Assembly: GCF_900112285.1 (NCBI RefSeq)
Contig: NZ_FOKZ01000010.1
Span: 62,001-126,000 of the forward strand
Length of the DNA stretch: 64,000 nt
Direction: 5' to 3'
DNA from: Polaromonas sp. OV174
Lineage (GTDB): Bacteria > Pseudomonadota > Gammaproteobacteria > Burkholderiales > Burkholderiaceae_C
Under the pieces are notes generated by a model, which was not told where the DNA came from, searched no databases, and saw only the letters and a program-made list of their open reading frames with translations. Shown one piece after another: positions 43,081-52,141 of the stretch. Position numbers and translations under genes: made by a program. How positions within the stretch are numbered: the stretch's first letter is position 1; each line of letters begins with the position of its first letter.

Positions 43081-43854
43081 TCAGTCTTGCAGCTCGGCCA
43101 GGGCCATTTCTACGTCCAGCCGCTCCATGGCGTCCAGCGCCTTGCAGGCGGCCGCCCGTTCGTAAAGCTGGGTGGCTTCTTTCATCCGTTTGTCGCCCTC
43201 CAGCATGACCATGCCATTGGCGTACTCGGTCATGGCAATGGCGGAGCCGGGGTTGAGTTTCAGCCCTTCCTTGTAGAGCGCCAGGCCCAGATCTTTCTTG
43301 GCACCGTAAGTCATGCCGCCAATCAGTGAGCCGACCTTGTCAATCACCTCGGCATGAAAGGAGGCCAGCGCGATGTGGGCATCGGCATGCTTGGGCGACA
43401 GCTTGATGGCTTGCTCCAGTGCATTTTTGACCTTGCTGCCCAGGCCCTGCGCCAGCGCCTTGGCCACGCTGATACCCTGGCCATAGCGGCCCAGGGCATA
43501 AGCCTGCCAGTACCAGGCGTTGGCGTTGGCGGGATCGGCAGCTTGCTGCGCCTCGGCGCGCGCGGCGACTTCCAGGAACAACTCCAGCCGGGTCTTTTCC
43601 TTGGTCTCCAGATAGCTGGCGTAAATGCAGGTGGCCTTGTTGGCCACCGTGATGCCGTCGCCACCGGCCTTCAGGCCGGCCTCCGTGGCCTGCTGGAACT
43701 CGCCGTTATGAAACAGCAGCCAGGCCTGCAGCACGGCGGCGTTTTTGGGCAGAGCTTCACAGTCGCCCTGATGCAGGCGGGCCCAGTTCTTTTTCAGGCT
43801 GGCCGCGTCAAATTCATAGTCGCCGGCATGGGGGAAGGCTGTCCATTTGGCCAT
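43081..43854 (-). CDS. TPR-like conserved protein, function unknown
   Basis: A 257-residue soluble, helical protein with tetratricopeptide-like repeats: ALPKNAAVLQAWLLFHNGEF, DPANANAWYWQAYALGRYGQ, LSPKHADAHIALASFHAEVI and LNPGSAIAMTEYANGMVMLE each show the small-large TPR pattern. The N-terminus MAKWTAFPHAGDYEFDAASL is distinctive. I recall similar proteins in Burkholderiales without assigned role. GGAGACAAAC lies before the ATG. It is downstream of the TetR gene on the same strand with a 40-bp gap. Confidence 0.8.
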   Translation of the reverse strand: MAKWTAFPHAGDYEFDAASLKKNWARLHQGDCEALPKNAAVLQAWLLFHNGEFQQATEAGLKAGGDGITVANKATCIYASYLETKEKTRLELFLEVAARAEAQQAADPANANAWYWQAYALGRYGQGISVAKALAQGLGSKVKNALEQAIKLSPKHADAHIALASFHAEVIDKVGSLIGGMTYGAKKDLGLALYKEGLKLNPGSAIAMTEYANGMVMLEGDKRMKEATQLYERAAACKALDAMERLDVEMALAELQD

Positions 43855-43894
43855 TGTTTGTCTCCTTGATGCAATTGTAGGTATTGGCGGCGGG

Positions 43895-44563
43895 TCAGGG
43901 GTGGTTGGATGGGCTGCTGTAGGCGGCTACCAGGGCTTGCAAGTGCGTGCGCTGGCCGGGCGCCAGATAGGGCGTGAGCAGATTCAGCGTGTGGTGCGCG
44001 CCACGCAGCAGCGCGGACTGGGCGTTGGCCGGCTCCAGCGCGTTGCGCGGGTCACGCACATATTCAAAGCTCAGCCAGTAGGTGAGCACCACCACCATGC
44101 CGGTGGCCGTGGCCTCGACTTCACGTGAATCTACCGTCACGGCACCGGCGCGGCTCATGCCGTCGAGCAGGGCTTTGACGGCCCGGGTCTTGTTTTTGAG
44201 CACCCACTGAAAATGAGTTTCTAGCCGGCGGTTTTTGCTCAGCAAGTCATTCAGATCACGGTACAAAAAGCGGTATTGCCAGATCAGCTCAAACAGCGTA
44301 TGCATGAAAAACCAGGCGTCTTCGACATTGCGCACGCCGTCGCTGGCGTTGAGCAGTTCGCTCAGGGATTTTTCGTAACGATCAAACAAGGCATTGATCA
44401 GCTCGTCCTTGGCGGGGTAGTGGTAGTAGAGGTTGCCCGGACTGATGCCGAGTTCGGCGGAGATCAGCGTGGTCGAGACATTGGGCTCGCCAAAGCGGTT
44501 GAACAAGTCCAGCGTGACTTCCAGAATGCGCTCAGCGGTGCGGCGTGGCGCTTTTTTCGCCAT
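43895..44563 (-). CDS. TetR-family regulator
   Basis: A 222-residue TetR-type repressor. HTH: RILEVTLDLFNRFGEPNVST, TLISAELGISPGNLYYHYPA and KDELINALFDRYEKSL. The C-terminal ligand domain has WFFMHTLFELIWQYRFLYRD and matches regulators often found with phasin or fatty acid genes in betaproteobacteria. It lies between a phasin gene and a TPR gene. A palindrome in front of the acyl-CoA reductase gene (45533-45547) is of TetR-operator type, but I do not see the same motif before this gene, so a link is unproven. Confidence 0.88.
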   Translation of the reverse strand: MAKKAPRRTAERILEVTLDLFNRFGEPNVSTTLISAELGISPGNLYYHYPAKDELINALFDRYEKSLSELLNASDGVRNVEDAWFFMHTLFELIWQYRFLYRDLNDLLSKNRRLETHFQWVLKNKTRAVKALLDGMSRAGAVTVDSREVEATATGMVVVLTYWLSFEYVRDPRNALEPANAQSALLRGAHHTLNLLTPYLAPGQRTHLQALVAAYSSPSNHP

Positions 44564-44655
44564 AGGGTGCTCTTCCTCGTTGTATTCTCTACTCTAACCC
44601 AGCACCTGTGGGCACGGCATTAGGGACTTTCATAGCCAGGCTGGGGTGCAGGCGT

Positions 44656-44684
44656 AAAAAAAAGGGACTGGCCGTCCCTTTTCA
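44656..44684 (-). terminator. Rho-independent terminator after the phasin gene
   Basis: AAGGGAC (44661-44668 region) pairs with GTCCCTT around the loop TGGCC; read on the minus strand it is followed by eight T residues. It terminates the phasin gene before the TetR promoter. Confidence 0.8.
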
Positions 44685-44721
44685 TTTATGAGCCAGTGAG
44701 CCGCTGCGGCTCACTCGAGTA

Positions 44722-45324
44722 TCAAGCCGCCTTGCGGATGGCGGAGCGCTTGGCCGCCGCGGGTTTTTCTGCCGGGCTGGCCACTGGATTGCCGCTGGTA
44801 TTGGCGACCGGACTGGTGTTTTTTGGGGGCGTGCGTTTGGCTGCAGGCTTGGTGATTTTTCTAGCGACGGGCTTTGCTGCCGGCTTGGTCTCTGGCTTGG
44901 CCGGGGCGCTCTTGCCGTTCACCTTATGGAGATTTTTTTCGAGTTGATCGACGCGCGCGATCAGGGCGTCCAGCTCTTTGGCCGACGGCACACCCAGCTT
45001 GTTCAACGCCTTGGCAACCCGGTCTTCGAAGATGTTCTCCAGCTTGTCCCACTGGTTACCCGCCTTGGACTGGATGTCGGTGGCCATGGTGCTCATCTTG
45101 CTGGTGGCTTCGGAGATTTTCTCTTCGGCCACTGCCTGGGTTTTGCGCTGGATCGACAGGCCTTCCTTGACCAGGGTTTCAAACACCTTGCTGCCTTCTT
45201 CCTGCGCCTTGGAGAAGGCGCCCAGGCCTGCCAGCCAGATTTGCTGGGCTGATTCCTTGACCGCGCTTGACAGTTGCGGGCCGGATTTTTTGTCGGCACT
45301 CATTTTTTGCAGTTTCTTGACCAT
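44722..45324 (-). CDS. Phasin, PHA granule-associated protein with basic tail
   Basis: A 200-residue phasin of the PhaF/PhaI type (TIGR01837-like). N-terminal part: VKESAQQIWLAGLGAFSKAQ, EEGSKVFETLVKEGLSIQRK, followed by a leucine-zipper-like VAKALNKLGVPSAKELDALI ARVDQLEKNLHKV. From residue 140 on the protein is Ala/Lys/Pro-rich (AKPETKPAAKPVARK), as in PhaF, where such a tail binds DNA and links granules to the nucleoid. TGGAG precedes the ATG. It is divergent from the acyl-CoA reductase gene. Confidence 0.9.
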   Translation of the reverse strand: MVKKLQKMSADKKSGPQLSSAVKESAQQIWLAGLGAFSKAQEEGSKVFETLVKEGLSIQRKTQAVAEEKISEATSKMSTMATDIQSKAGNQWDKLENIFEDRVAKALNKLGVPSAKELDALIARVDQLEKNLHKVNGKSAPAKPETKPAAKPVARKITKPAAKRTPPKNTSPVANTSGNPVASPAEKPAAAKRSAIRKAA

Positions 45325-45532
45325 GGGGGACTCCAGACAGGCTAGGGTTGTGGAAGGTTGCGCCAGCAGTATGCCGCACGTAGCGAAAAATATATGCGCT
45401 GGGCCTGCCAGCGTTTAGATGTCGGCTCCTAGTGCGTTAGGCACGGCGCTCTAGGGAGAGACCGCTGCGGCGCGCCTGAGCGCGGGTTTTCGCTAAAGGG
45501 TGTGAACGCTGCTTTGAGCAAGAATGCCTTCT

Positions 45533-45547
45533 TTGACTGTCAGTCAA
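45533..45547. promoter_or_regulatory. 15-bp palindrome upstream of the fatty acyl-CoA reductase
   Basis: TTGACTG-T-CAGTCAA, perfect arms of 7 bp, directly before the GGAG Shine-Dalgarno and 14 bp before the ATG. The position would let a bound TetR/GntR-type repressor block transcription. No second copy is evident in the window. Confidence 0.5.
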
Positions 45548-45560
45548 GCGGAGATGCCCA

Positions 45561-47546
45561 ATGCACTATTTCGTCACCGGAGCCACGGGCTTCATCGGTA
45601 AACGCCTGGTAAAAAAGCTGCTGGAACGAAAGGGTACGACAGTTCATTTTCTGATCCGCGAGGAAAGCGCCGGCAAGGTGGCCGCGCTGCGGGCGTACTG
45701 GGGCGTCAGCGCAGCCAGAGCCCAGCCGGTGCATGGCGATCTGACGCGCAAAAAGCTCGGAGTCAGCGCGGAAGACGTCAAAAAACTCAAGGGTGCGATC
45801 ACCCACTTTTATCATCTGGCGGCGGTCTATGACCTGGACGCCGACGAGGCAAGCCAGATCGCCGTCAATGTTGACGGGACCCGCAATACGGTGGAGTTTG
45901 CCAAGGCGATTGAGGCCGGGCACTTTCATCATGTCAGCTCGATTGCTGCGGCCGGCCTTTACGAAGGCGTGTTTCGCGAAGACATGTTTGACGAGGCGGA
46001 AAACTACGAACACCCGTATTTCATGACCAAGCACGAGAGCGAAAAAATCGTGCGCAAGGAATGCAAAGTGCCCTGGACCGTGTTCAGGCCCGCCATGGTG
46101 GTGGGCCACAGCGAAACCGGCGAGATGGACAAGATCGATGGGCCCTACTATTTCTTCAAGCTGATCCAGCGTATGCGGCAGCTGCTGCCGCCCTGGATGC
46201 CGATGGTCGGACTAGAAGGCGGACGGATCAACATCGTGCCGGTCGATTTCGTGGTCGACGCGCTCGACCACATCAGTCACCGCCAGAGCGCCAGCGGCAA
46301 GTGCTACCACCTGGTCGACCCTATGGGCTACCGTGTCGGCGATGTGCTGGACATCCTCAGCAGGGCGGCCCACGCCCCTCGCATGAATTTATTTGTCAAT
46401 GCGGCCCTGCTCGGCTTTATCCCCAAGGCCGTCAAAAAAGGTCTGATGGCGCTGAGTCCCGTGCGACGCGTGCGCAATGCCGTCATGCAAGACCTGGGCC
46501 TGCCCGAGGACATGCTTACCTTCGTGAACTATCCCACCCGCTTCGACTGCCGCGACACGCTGGCCGCACTCAAGGGCAGTGGTATAGCTTGTCCTAACTT
46601 GAAAGACTACGCCTGGCGCTTGTGGGATTACTGGGAGCGTCACCTTGATCCCGACTTGCACATAGACCGCTCCTTGCGCGGCACGGTGGCCGGCAAGGTG
46701 GTGCTGATTACCGGCGGTTCCTCGGGCATAGGTCTGGCGGCGGCGCACAAGTTTGCCGAGGCCGGCGCTATCACCCTCATCTGTGGCCGCGACCAGGACA
46801 AGCTTGACGAAGCTTGCAAGGAGGCCAGGGCAAAGGGGTATTCCTTCGTCGCTTATTCCGTCGATATTGCCGATATGGCCGATTGCGACCGTTTCCTGAA
46901 GGAATTAAGGGCCAGTCATGGCGGTGTCGATTTTCTGATCAATAACGCCGGGCGTTCGATTCGCCGCGCCATCGAGGCCAGCTACGATCGCTTTCACGAC
47001 TATGAGCGCACCATGCAGCTCAATTATTTTGGCTGCCTGCGCGTGACCATGGGCTTGCTGCCAGGCATGGCGGTCAAGCGTAAAGGCCATGTGGTCAATA
47101 TCAGCTCGATTGGCGTTCTAACCAATGCGCCGCGTTTCTCGGCTTATGTGGCCAGCAAGGCGGCGCTTGATGCCTGGACGCGTTGCGCCTCCAGCGAATT
47201 TGCCGATGTCGGCATTGGTTTCACCACCATCAATATGCCACTGGTGCGTACGCCCATGATTGCGCCCACCAATCTGTATAACAACGTGCCAACACTTTCG
47301 CCAGAAGAGGCCGCAGATTTGATTGCGCAGGCCTGTATTTTTAAACCGGTGCGTATTGCCACCCGTCTGGGTATTACCGGTCAGGTCATGCACGCGCTGG
47401 TGCCGCGTATTGCACAGATCGCCATGAATACCAGTTTTCGCATGTTCCCCGACTCATCGGCAGCCAAGGGCGATAAAGGAGCCAAGTCTCAGTTGTCTCC
47501 CGAAGCCGTTGCCATGCAGCAGATGATGCGGGGGATTCATTTCTAG
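45561..47546 (+). CDS. Fatty acyl-CoA reductase, alcohol-forming (two SDR domains)
   Basis: A 661-residue protein, the same length as the Marinobacter reductase Maqu_2220, and near-identical to my memory of it in many blocks. N-terminal extended SDR: TGATGFIGKRLVKKLLERKG, FYHLAAVYDLDADEASQIAV, HHVSSIAAAGLYEGVFREDM and YFMTKHESEK. Middle: WDYWERHLDPDLHIDRSLRG. C-terminal classical SDR: VLITGGSSGIGLAAAHKFAE, INNAGRSIRRAIEASYDRFH and the catalytic NISSIGVLTNAPRFSAYVAS K. Such enzymes reduce fatty acyl-CoA through the aldehyde to fatty alcohol with NADPH. GGAG lies before the ATG. With the WS/DGAT gene at 27.6 kb this provides a wax ester route. Confidence 0.9.
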   Translation: MHYFVTGATGFIGKRLVKKLLERKGTTVHFLIREESAGKVAALRAYWGVSAARAQPVHGDLTRKKLGVSAEDVKKLKGAITHFYHLAAVYDLDADEASQIAVNVDGTRNTVEFAKAIEAGHFHHVSSIAAAGLYEGVFREDMFDEAENYEHPYFMTKHESEKIVRKECKVPWTVFRPAMVVGHSETGEMDKIDGPYYFFKLIQRMRQLLPPWMPMVGLEGGRINIVPVDFVVDALDHISHRQSASGKCYHLVDPMGYRVGDVLDILSRAAHAPRMNLFVNAALLGFIPKAVKKGLMALSPVRRVRNAVMQDLGLPEDMLTFVNYPTRFDCRDTLAALKGSGIACPNLKDYAWRLWDYWERHLDPDLHIDRSLRGTVAGKVVLITGGSSGIGLAAAHKFAEAGAITLICGRDQDKLDEACKEARAKGYSFVAYSVDIADMADCDRFLKELRASHGGVDFLINNAGRSIRRAIEASYDRFHDYERTMQLNYFGCLRVTMGLLPGMAVKRKGHVVNISSIGVLTNAPRFSAYVASKAALDAWTRCASSEFADVGIGFTTINMPLVRTPMIAPTNLYNNVPTLSPEEAADLIAQACIFKPVRIATRLGITGQVMHALVPRIAQIAMNTSFRMFPDSSAAKGDKGAKSQLSPEAVAMQQMMRGIHF

Positions 47547-47567
47547 CTGCAGGGCAGCGTGGCCGAC

Positions 47568-48941
47568 TCAGCGCATGAGCCAGCCGTTGATTTCGTCAAT
47601 CACTTCGGTTTTGTGGCCACCAGCAAGTGCCTGCAGCCGAACCCGTGAAATCAGATAAACAAAGCGGGCCTGTGCCAGGTCGCGCTGGGCCGAAACCTTT
47701 TGCTGTTCGGCATTGAGCGTGTCTATCAGGGTGCGGCTGCCCGCCTCGAAGGCTCGGCGATTCGACATCGCCACTTGCTCCGTGGAGCGCACTGCCTGTT
47801 CAAGGGCCTGGACCTTCAACACGCCTTCGGTCACGCCGCGGAACTCGTGGTGCACGCGCACGCCGAGGTCTCGGCGCAAGGCCTCCAGCGCCTCTTCGGC
47901 GCGCTCCTTGTCTGCCAGTGCTTGGCGCACGGCCGAGTTCACATTACCACCGGAGAAGATGGGAATATTGAGCTGCAGGCCGATGGACCGGTTGGTGTAG
48001 CGATTGTTGACGCTGGTCACCGTGTCGCTTTCGTTGCGCGACCATTGGGCGATGGCGTCCAGTGTGGGGTAGTGGCCGGCTTGGGCTTTTTCCACTTCGT
48101 AATGGGCCACTTCTACCTGGGCCTTCAGTGAGCGGATTTCCGGGCTGTTGGCTTCGGCGCGCTCGGCCCAGTCTTCAATCCGGTTGGGTAATGGCGGCAC
48201 CAGTTCCATTTTGTCCGCGTTCAGTGACGCCAGCGTGTCAATGGGGCGGTTGATCAGTGTTTGGAGCTGCCTACGGGTGAAGTCAACGTTCTGGCGTGCC
48301 TCCAGTTCTTGAGCCACATTGAGGTCCAGAGCCGCTTGCGCCTCGTCGATGTCGGTGCGGGTTCCAGCCCCTGCTGCAAAACGTTTTTTGGCTGCGTCGA
48401 ATTGGCTGGAATAGGCGGCTTTCTGCGCCACGACCAGCGCAAGCTGTTCTGCGGTCAGCAAAGCCTCGAAGTAGGCCCCGCTCACACGCACTGCCACATT
48501 TTGCAGTTCCCGTTCCAGGACTGCGTTGGCGTCGTCCACCTGCGCCTGCGCCTGCCGGTAGTCGGCCATCTGGTACTTGCGGAAAAGGGGTTGCCTCAGC
48601 GTCAGCGCTTCGCTGCTGCTATTGTAGTTTGTGTTGGTGGTAACCGACTGGCCAAGGAAGTTTGGCGTTGTGCTTTCAAGTGAGTTGCGGTTGCGCGATG
48701 CGCTGGCCGACAAATTGGGCAGCAACTGGGAGCGTGCCTGTGGCAGGCGCTCGCGTTTGGCTGCGGTGGCCGCCCGCGTGGCGCGGATGGTGGCATCTTG
48801 TTCCATGGCGGCCTGATAAGCTTGCGACAGGTCTAGGGCCCAAGCAGGCGCACAAAGGGGGGCGCAGGCCAGCGCTACAAGCAGTGCGAGCATTCGGGTG
48901 TTCATGGGGAGGGGGGCGTTTGTCGAGGGAGTCGTTTTCAC
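47568..48941 (-). CDS. TolC-family outer membrane channel of the type I secretion system
   Basis: A 457-residue outer membrane efflux/secretion protein. Signal sequence MLALLVALACAPLCAPAWAL, then ALDLSQAYQAAMEQDATIRA and two OEP repeats with the coiled helices (EALTLRQPLFRKYQMADYRQ, IGLQLNIPIFSGGNVNSAVR). A GTG at 48941 has GAGGA at 8 bp inside the end of the HlyD gene, so I use it; the ATG at 48905 would give a tighter signal peptide but has no RBS. Four bases separate it from the HlyD stop. It is the distal gene of the secretion operon. Confidence 0.9.
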   Translation of the reverse strand: MKTTPSTNAPLPMNTRMLALLVALACAPLCAPAWALDLSQAYQAAMEQDATIRATRAATAAKRERLPQARSQLLPNLSASASRNRNSLESTTPNFLGQSVTTNTNYNSSSEALTLRQPLFRKYQMADYRQAQAQVDDANAVLERELQNVAVRVSGAYFEALLTAEQLALVVAQKAAYSSQFDAAKKRFAAGAGTRTDIDEAQAALDLNVAQELEARQNVDFTRRQLQTLINRPIDTLASLNADKMELVPPLPNRIEDWAERAEANSPEIRSLKAQVEVAHYEVEKAQAGHYPTLDAIAQWSRNESDTVTSVNNRYTNRSIGLQLNIPIFSGGNVNSAVRQALADKERAEEALEALRRDLGVRVHHEFRGVTEGVLKVQALEQAVRSTEQVAMSNRRAFEAGSRTLIDTLNAEQQKVSAQRDLAQARFVYLISRVRLQALAGGHKTEVIDEINGWLMR

Positions 48942-48945
48942 CGGA

Positions 48946-50313
48946 TTATTCCTCGTTCATCGAAGCCGCAATACGCTTGGTCAACGGATGCATCAAGTAG
49001 GTTAACAGCGAGCGTTCGCCGGTTCTGAAGACCACTTCAACGGGCATGCCGGGCTGCATCTGGCGCTTGCCAAGTTTTTTTAGGCCCTCAGGCGTCACGC
49101 CAACGCGCGCCAGGTAATACCCTGCGCCGTTCTGCGGGTCGGTCAGCAAGTCCCCCGAGACAGAAACCAGTTTGCCTTGCACCACAAGTTGCGGAGAATG
49201 CGCAAAAGACGAGAAGCGCACATCCACCGGCATGCCGGCATGCACGCGGTCAATCAGGTGGGGCAGTACGCGCGTCTCAAGCAGCAGCGATTCATTGGCA
49301 GGCACCACGTCCAGTACCTTTTGCCCGGGGCCGATCACGCCGCCAACGCTTTGCGCGGCGAGTGCAACCACCTGGCCCGCCGCCGGGGACCTAATTTCGG
49401 TGCGCGCCAGGTCATCTTGCAGCGCAATGAATTTTCCGGCATCGCTCAACACCTCTCGCGTCACGTCGGCCAGCTGTGTTTCCACTTCCTTGCGGTATTC
49501 CTGCTGGCGTGAGATGGCGCGCTGGCGTAGTTCGGCCATGCTGCTTCTGGATCGCATCGTATTGCCCTGAAGCTCTGCAATGGCCGTGCTTGACTCGGAA
49601 ATCTGGCGTTCCAGCTCCAGCTGGCGGTTGCGCGGAGCGTAACCTTCCTTTACCAGTCCACGGGTATGGGTGAGTTCTTCATTGAGCAGTGAAAGCTGGT
49701 TGCGACGGCTGACCATCATGCCTTCGTAGGCCAGCGACAGGCCTTGCTGGCCCTGGATGCTTTCCTGAATGGATTGCAAGTCGGCTTGTAAACCGGCCTT
49801 GCGCGACCTGAGTAATTGTTCCTGGTTCATCATCTGCTGCTTGATCAGCGGATCACCGGCAGCCGTCACCAGATCCGGGTGATAGGTGATGGTATTTTGT
49901 CCCGCTTGCTCGGCCATCAGGCGGCCCTGCATGGCGCGCAGGCCCAGGTAACGCTGGCGTATAGCCTCAAAGTTCGCTTTGGCGGCGGCATCGTCAAGCT
50001 TGATCAGCAACTGGCCTTCCTTGACCTGATCGCCCTCGCCCACCAGCACCTCTTTGATGATGCCGCCTGTCAGGTGCTGGACCGACTTGCGCTTGGTGTC
50101 AATTGCCACATGCCCCTGGCTGGGCACGCCCTCGTCCAAGGGGGCCAGCGCAGCCCACAGCAGGAAGCCGCCAAAGCCGATTCCCAGGGCCCACAGGCCG
50201 ATGCGCCCGGCATGACCCAGGTCGGAGGAGGGCCCGGGGCCAGCTCCAGGTTTTTCCGTGAGGGAGGGCGCGGCGGGAGTGGTCAGACGTTTCAAAAAAT
50301 CGGGTGTTGCCAT
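48946..50313 (-). CDS. HlyD-family periplasmic adaptor of the type I secretion system
   Basis: A 455-residue membrane fusion protein of the PrtE/HlyD type. One N-terminal membrane segment (IGLWALGIGFGGFLLWAALA), followed by PLDEGVPSQGHVAIDTKRKS and VQHLTGGIIKEVLVGEGDQV (lipoyl-like half), a long alpha-hairpin (residues about 110-310) and the C-terminal beta part AAGQVVALAAQSVGGVIGPG, ending GMPVEVVFRTGERSLLTYLM. It bridges the ABC exporters and the TolC channel. Gap to the upstream ABC gene is 48 bp. Confidence 0.92.
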   Translation of the reverse strand: MATPDFLKRLTTPAAPSLTEKPGAGPGPSSDLGHAGRIGLWALGIGFGGFLLWAALAPLDEGVPSQGHVAIDTKRKSVQHLTGGIIKEVLVGEGDQVKEGQLLIKLDDAAAKANFEAIRQRYLGLRAMQGRLMAEQAGQNTITYHPDLVTAAGDPLIKQQMMNQEQLLRSRKAGLQADLQSIQESIQGQQGLSLAYEGMMVSRRNQLSLLNEELTHTRGLVKEGYAPRNRQLELERQISESSTAIAELQGNTMRSRSSMAELRQRAISRQQEYRKEVETQLADVTREVLSDAGKFIALQDDLARTEIRSPAAGQVVALAAQSVGGVIGPGQKVLDVVPANESLLLETRVLPHLIDRVHAGMPVDVRFSSFAHSPQLVVQGKLVSVSGDLLTDPQNGAGYYLARVGVTPEGLKKLGKRQMQPGMPVEVVFRTGERSLLTYLMHPLTKRIAASMNEE

Positions 50314-50361
50314 GGCGGACTTTGCTGAAAAAAGAAGAATAAAAAAATGGCAATACCAGCC

Positions 50362-52113
50362 TCAGGCGGGCAAGGCTGATTCAATCGTTGGTTCGGGTGG
50401 CATGGGTGCCGTGGACGCGGGGGGCGGGCTGGCTGGTCGCAGTGACGCCAGTACCGCCTCTTTCGGCCCGTCAGCAAAGATTTCCCCATCGCGCAAAATC
50501 ATGAGCCGGTCGGCCACGGCGACGGCCCCAGGACGGTGGGTGATCAGGAAGACGGTTTTCCCCTTGGCTTTCAACTCGAGCACGGTTCGCAGCAACGCGG
50601 TTTCGCCCGCATCGTCCAGATTGGCATTGGGCTCGTCCAGCACGATCAGTGAGGGGTCGCCGTAAATCGCCCGTGCCAGACCGATGCGCTGGCGCTGCCC
50701 GCCCGACAGCAGGTTGCCGGCCTCGCCAATGGGCGTGTCATAGCCCTTGGGGAAGCGCAGGATCATCTCGTGCATGCCAGCCGAGCGTGCCGCTTCAATC
50801 ACTTTGACCGAGTCGACCTCGCCCAGCCGAGCAATGTTCTCGGCAATCGAGCCTTCAAACAGCTCTACGTCCTGCGGCAGATAACCCAGATGGGGGCCCA
50901 ACTCGATGCGGTTCCAGCGTTCCAGCGGCATGCCGTCCAGCAGCACCTCACCGGCCACGTCTGGCCAAATCCCGATCATGGCCCGCGCCAGCGTGGACTT
51001 GCCAGAGCCTGACGGCCCGAGCACCGCGACCACGGTGCCCGCAGGAACCACGAAGGAGATATTTTTCAGAATGGGCGTTGTGCGCCCTTCTGCGCTGGCC
51101 ACGACGCCACGCAGGCCAATTTCGCCCGTGGGGGCCACACGAGTGAGGGCAGGGTCGCGCTCCGGGTATTCAAGCAGCAGCTTTTCCAGCCGTTCAAAGG
51201 CTGATCGGGTGGAGACGAAGCCCCGCCAGGTGCTCACCAACTGGTCAATCGGCGCGAGCGCACGTCCCATCAGTACGTTGGCTGCAATCATGGCGCCGGG
51301 TGACAGCTGGCCGTCAATCACCAGCAGGGCGCCCGCGCCGAGCGACAGCGATTGCTGGGTGTAGCGAATGAACTTGCTCCAGGCCGTGACGCGGTGTGTC
51401 AGGCCCAATGCAGAAGAATTCTTGTTCATCCAGACCTGATAGCGCTGGTTCCAGCGTTGTTGCAGGTTGCCGATCATGCCCATCGATTCAAGTACCTCGG
51501 CGTTGCGCAATTTGCTTTGCAGGTAGCTGGTGGTTTCGCTGCCGGCTTGGGCTGCCTCTTCCGCAGGGGCCACGGTGTGGCGGTGACCAAACCAGGCCAG
51601 CGCGGCCTGGACCACGGCAAACACCAGGGACAGGATGCCCAGCCATGGGTGCAGGAAGAAAGTCACCGCAATATAGATGGGGGCCCACGGGGCGTCAAAG
51701 AGCGCAAAAATGCCACGGCCCGTGAGGAATTGCCGGATTTGAATCAGGTCCCCAAAAGCCCGCGACGGTGTAGAGGACGATTGACTCAGGTAGGCTTCAA
51801 AACTGGCGTTGAAGACGCGGGTGCTGAGTTGTTCATCAAAGCGCATGCCCGCCCTGACAAGTACGCGCGAGCGCAGCCATTCGGAACAGGCCATCACGCC
51901 AAACAGGAACAGCGTGATCAGCGAGACCGCCAGCAGCGTGAGTTCGCTCTGGCTGCTCATTACGCGGTCAAATACCTGCAGCATGTAAAGGGTTGGCGCC
52001 AGCATCAGCAGATTAGTCAAAAAGCTCAAGATGCCGACGATCAGGAACTCCTGCCGGAAAGCCCACAGGGTGGCAGTCAGTTCGCTGCGATTGAAGAAGG
52101 CGGGTTTTTTCAT
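50362..52113 (-). CDS. Type I secretion ABC permease/ATPase (PrtD type), second copy in the operon
   Basis: A 583-residue half-transporter with an N-terminal membrane domain (FLIVGILSFLTNLLMLAPTL YMLQVFDRVMSS) and a C-terminal ATPase. Walker A GPSGSGKSTLARAMIG, signature LSGGQRQRIGLARAIYG, Walker B LIVLDEPNANLD and H-loop FLITHRP are intact. No N-terminal peptidase C39 domain. The C-terminal tail is proline-rich (LRPASPPPASTAPMPPEP). It follows a paralogue of exactly the same length by 28 bp, which suggests a heterodimeric exporter. Confidence 0.92.
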   Translation of the reverse strand: MKKPAFFNRSELTATLWAFRQEFLIVGILSFLTNLLMLAPTLYMLQVFDRVMSSQSELTLLAVSLITLFLFGVMACSEWLRSRVLVRAGMRFDEQLSTRVFNASFEAYLSQSSSTPSRAFGDLIQIRQFLTGRGIFALFDAPWAPIYIAVTFFLHPWLGILSLVFAVVQAALAWFGHRHTVAPAEEAAQAGSETTSYLQSKLRNAEVLESMGMIGNLQQRWNQRYQVWMNKNSSALGLTHRVTAWSKFIRYTQQSLSLGAGALLVIDGQLSPGAMIAANVLMGRALAPIDQLVSTWRGFVSTRSAFERLEKLLLEYPERDPALTRVAPTGEIGLRGVVASAEGRTTPILKNISFVVPAGTVVAVLGPSGSGKSTLARAMIGIWPDVAGEVLLDGMPLERWNRIELGPHLGYLPQDVELFEGSIAENIARLGEVDSVKVIEAARSAGMHEMILRFPKGYDTPIGEAGNLLSGGQRQRIGLARAIYGDPSLIVLDEPNANLDDAGETALLRTVLELKAKGKTVFLITHRPGAVAVADRLMILRDGEIFADGPKEAVLASLRPASPPPASTAPMPPEPTIESALPA

Positions 52114-52141
52114 GGGATTTTGTCGTTATCGCGTTCCGGAT

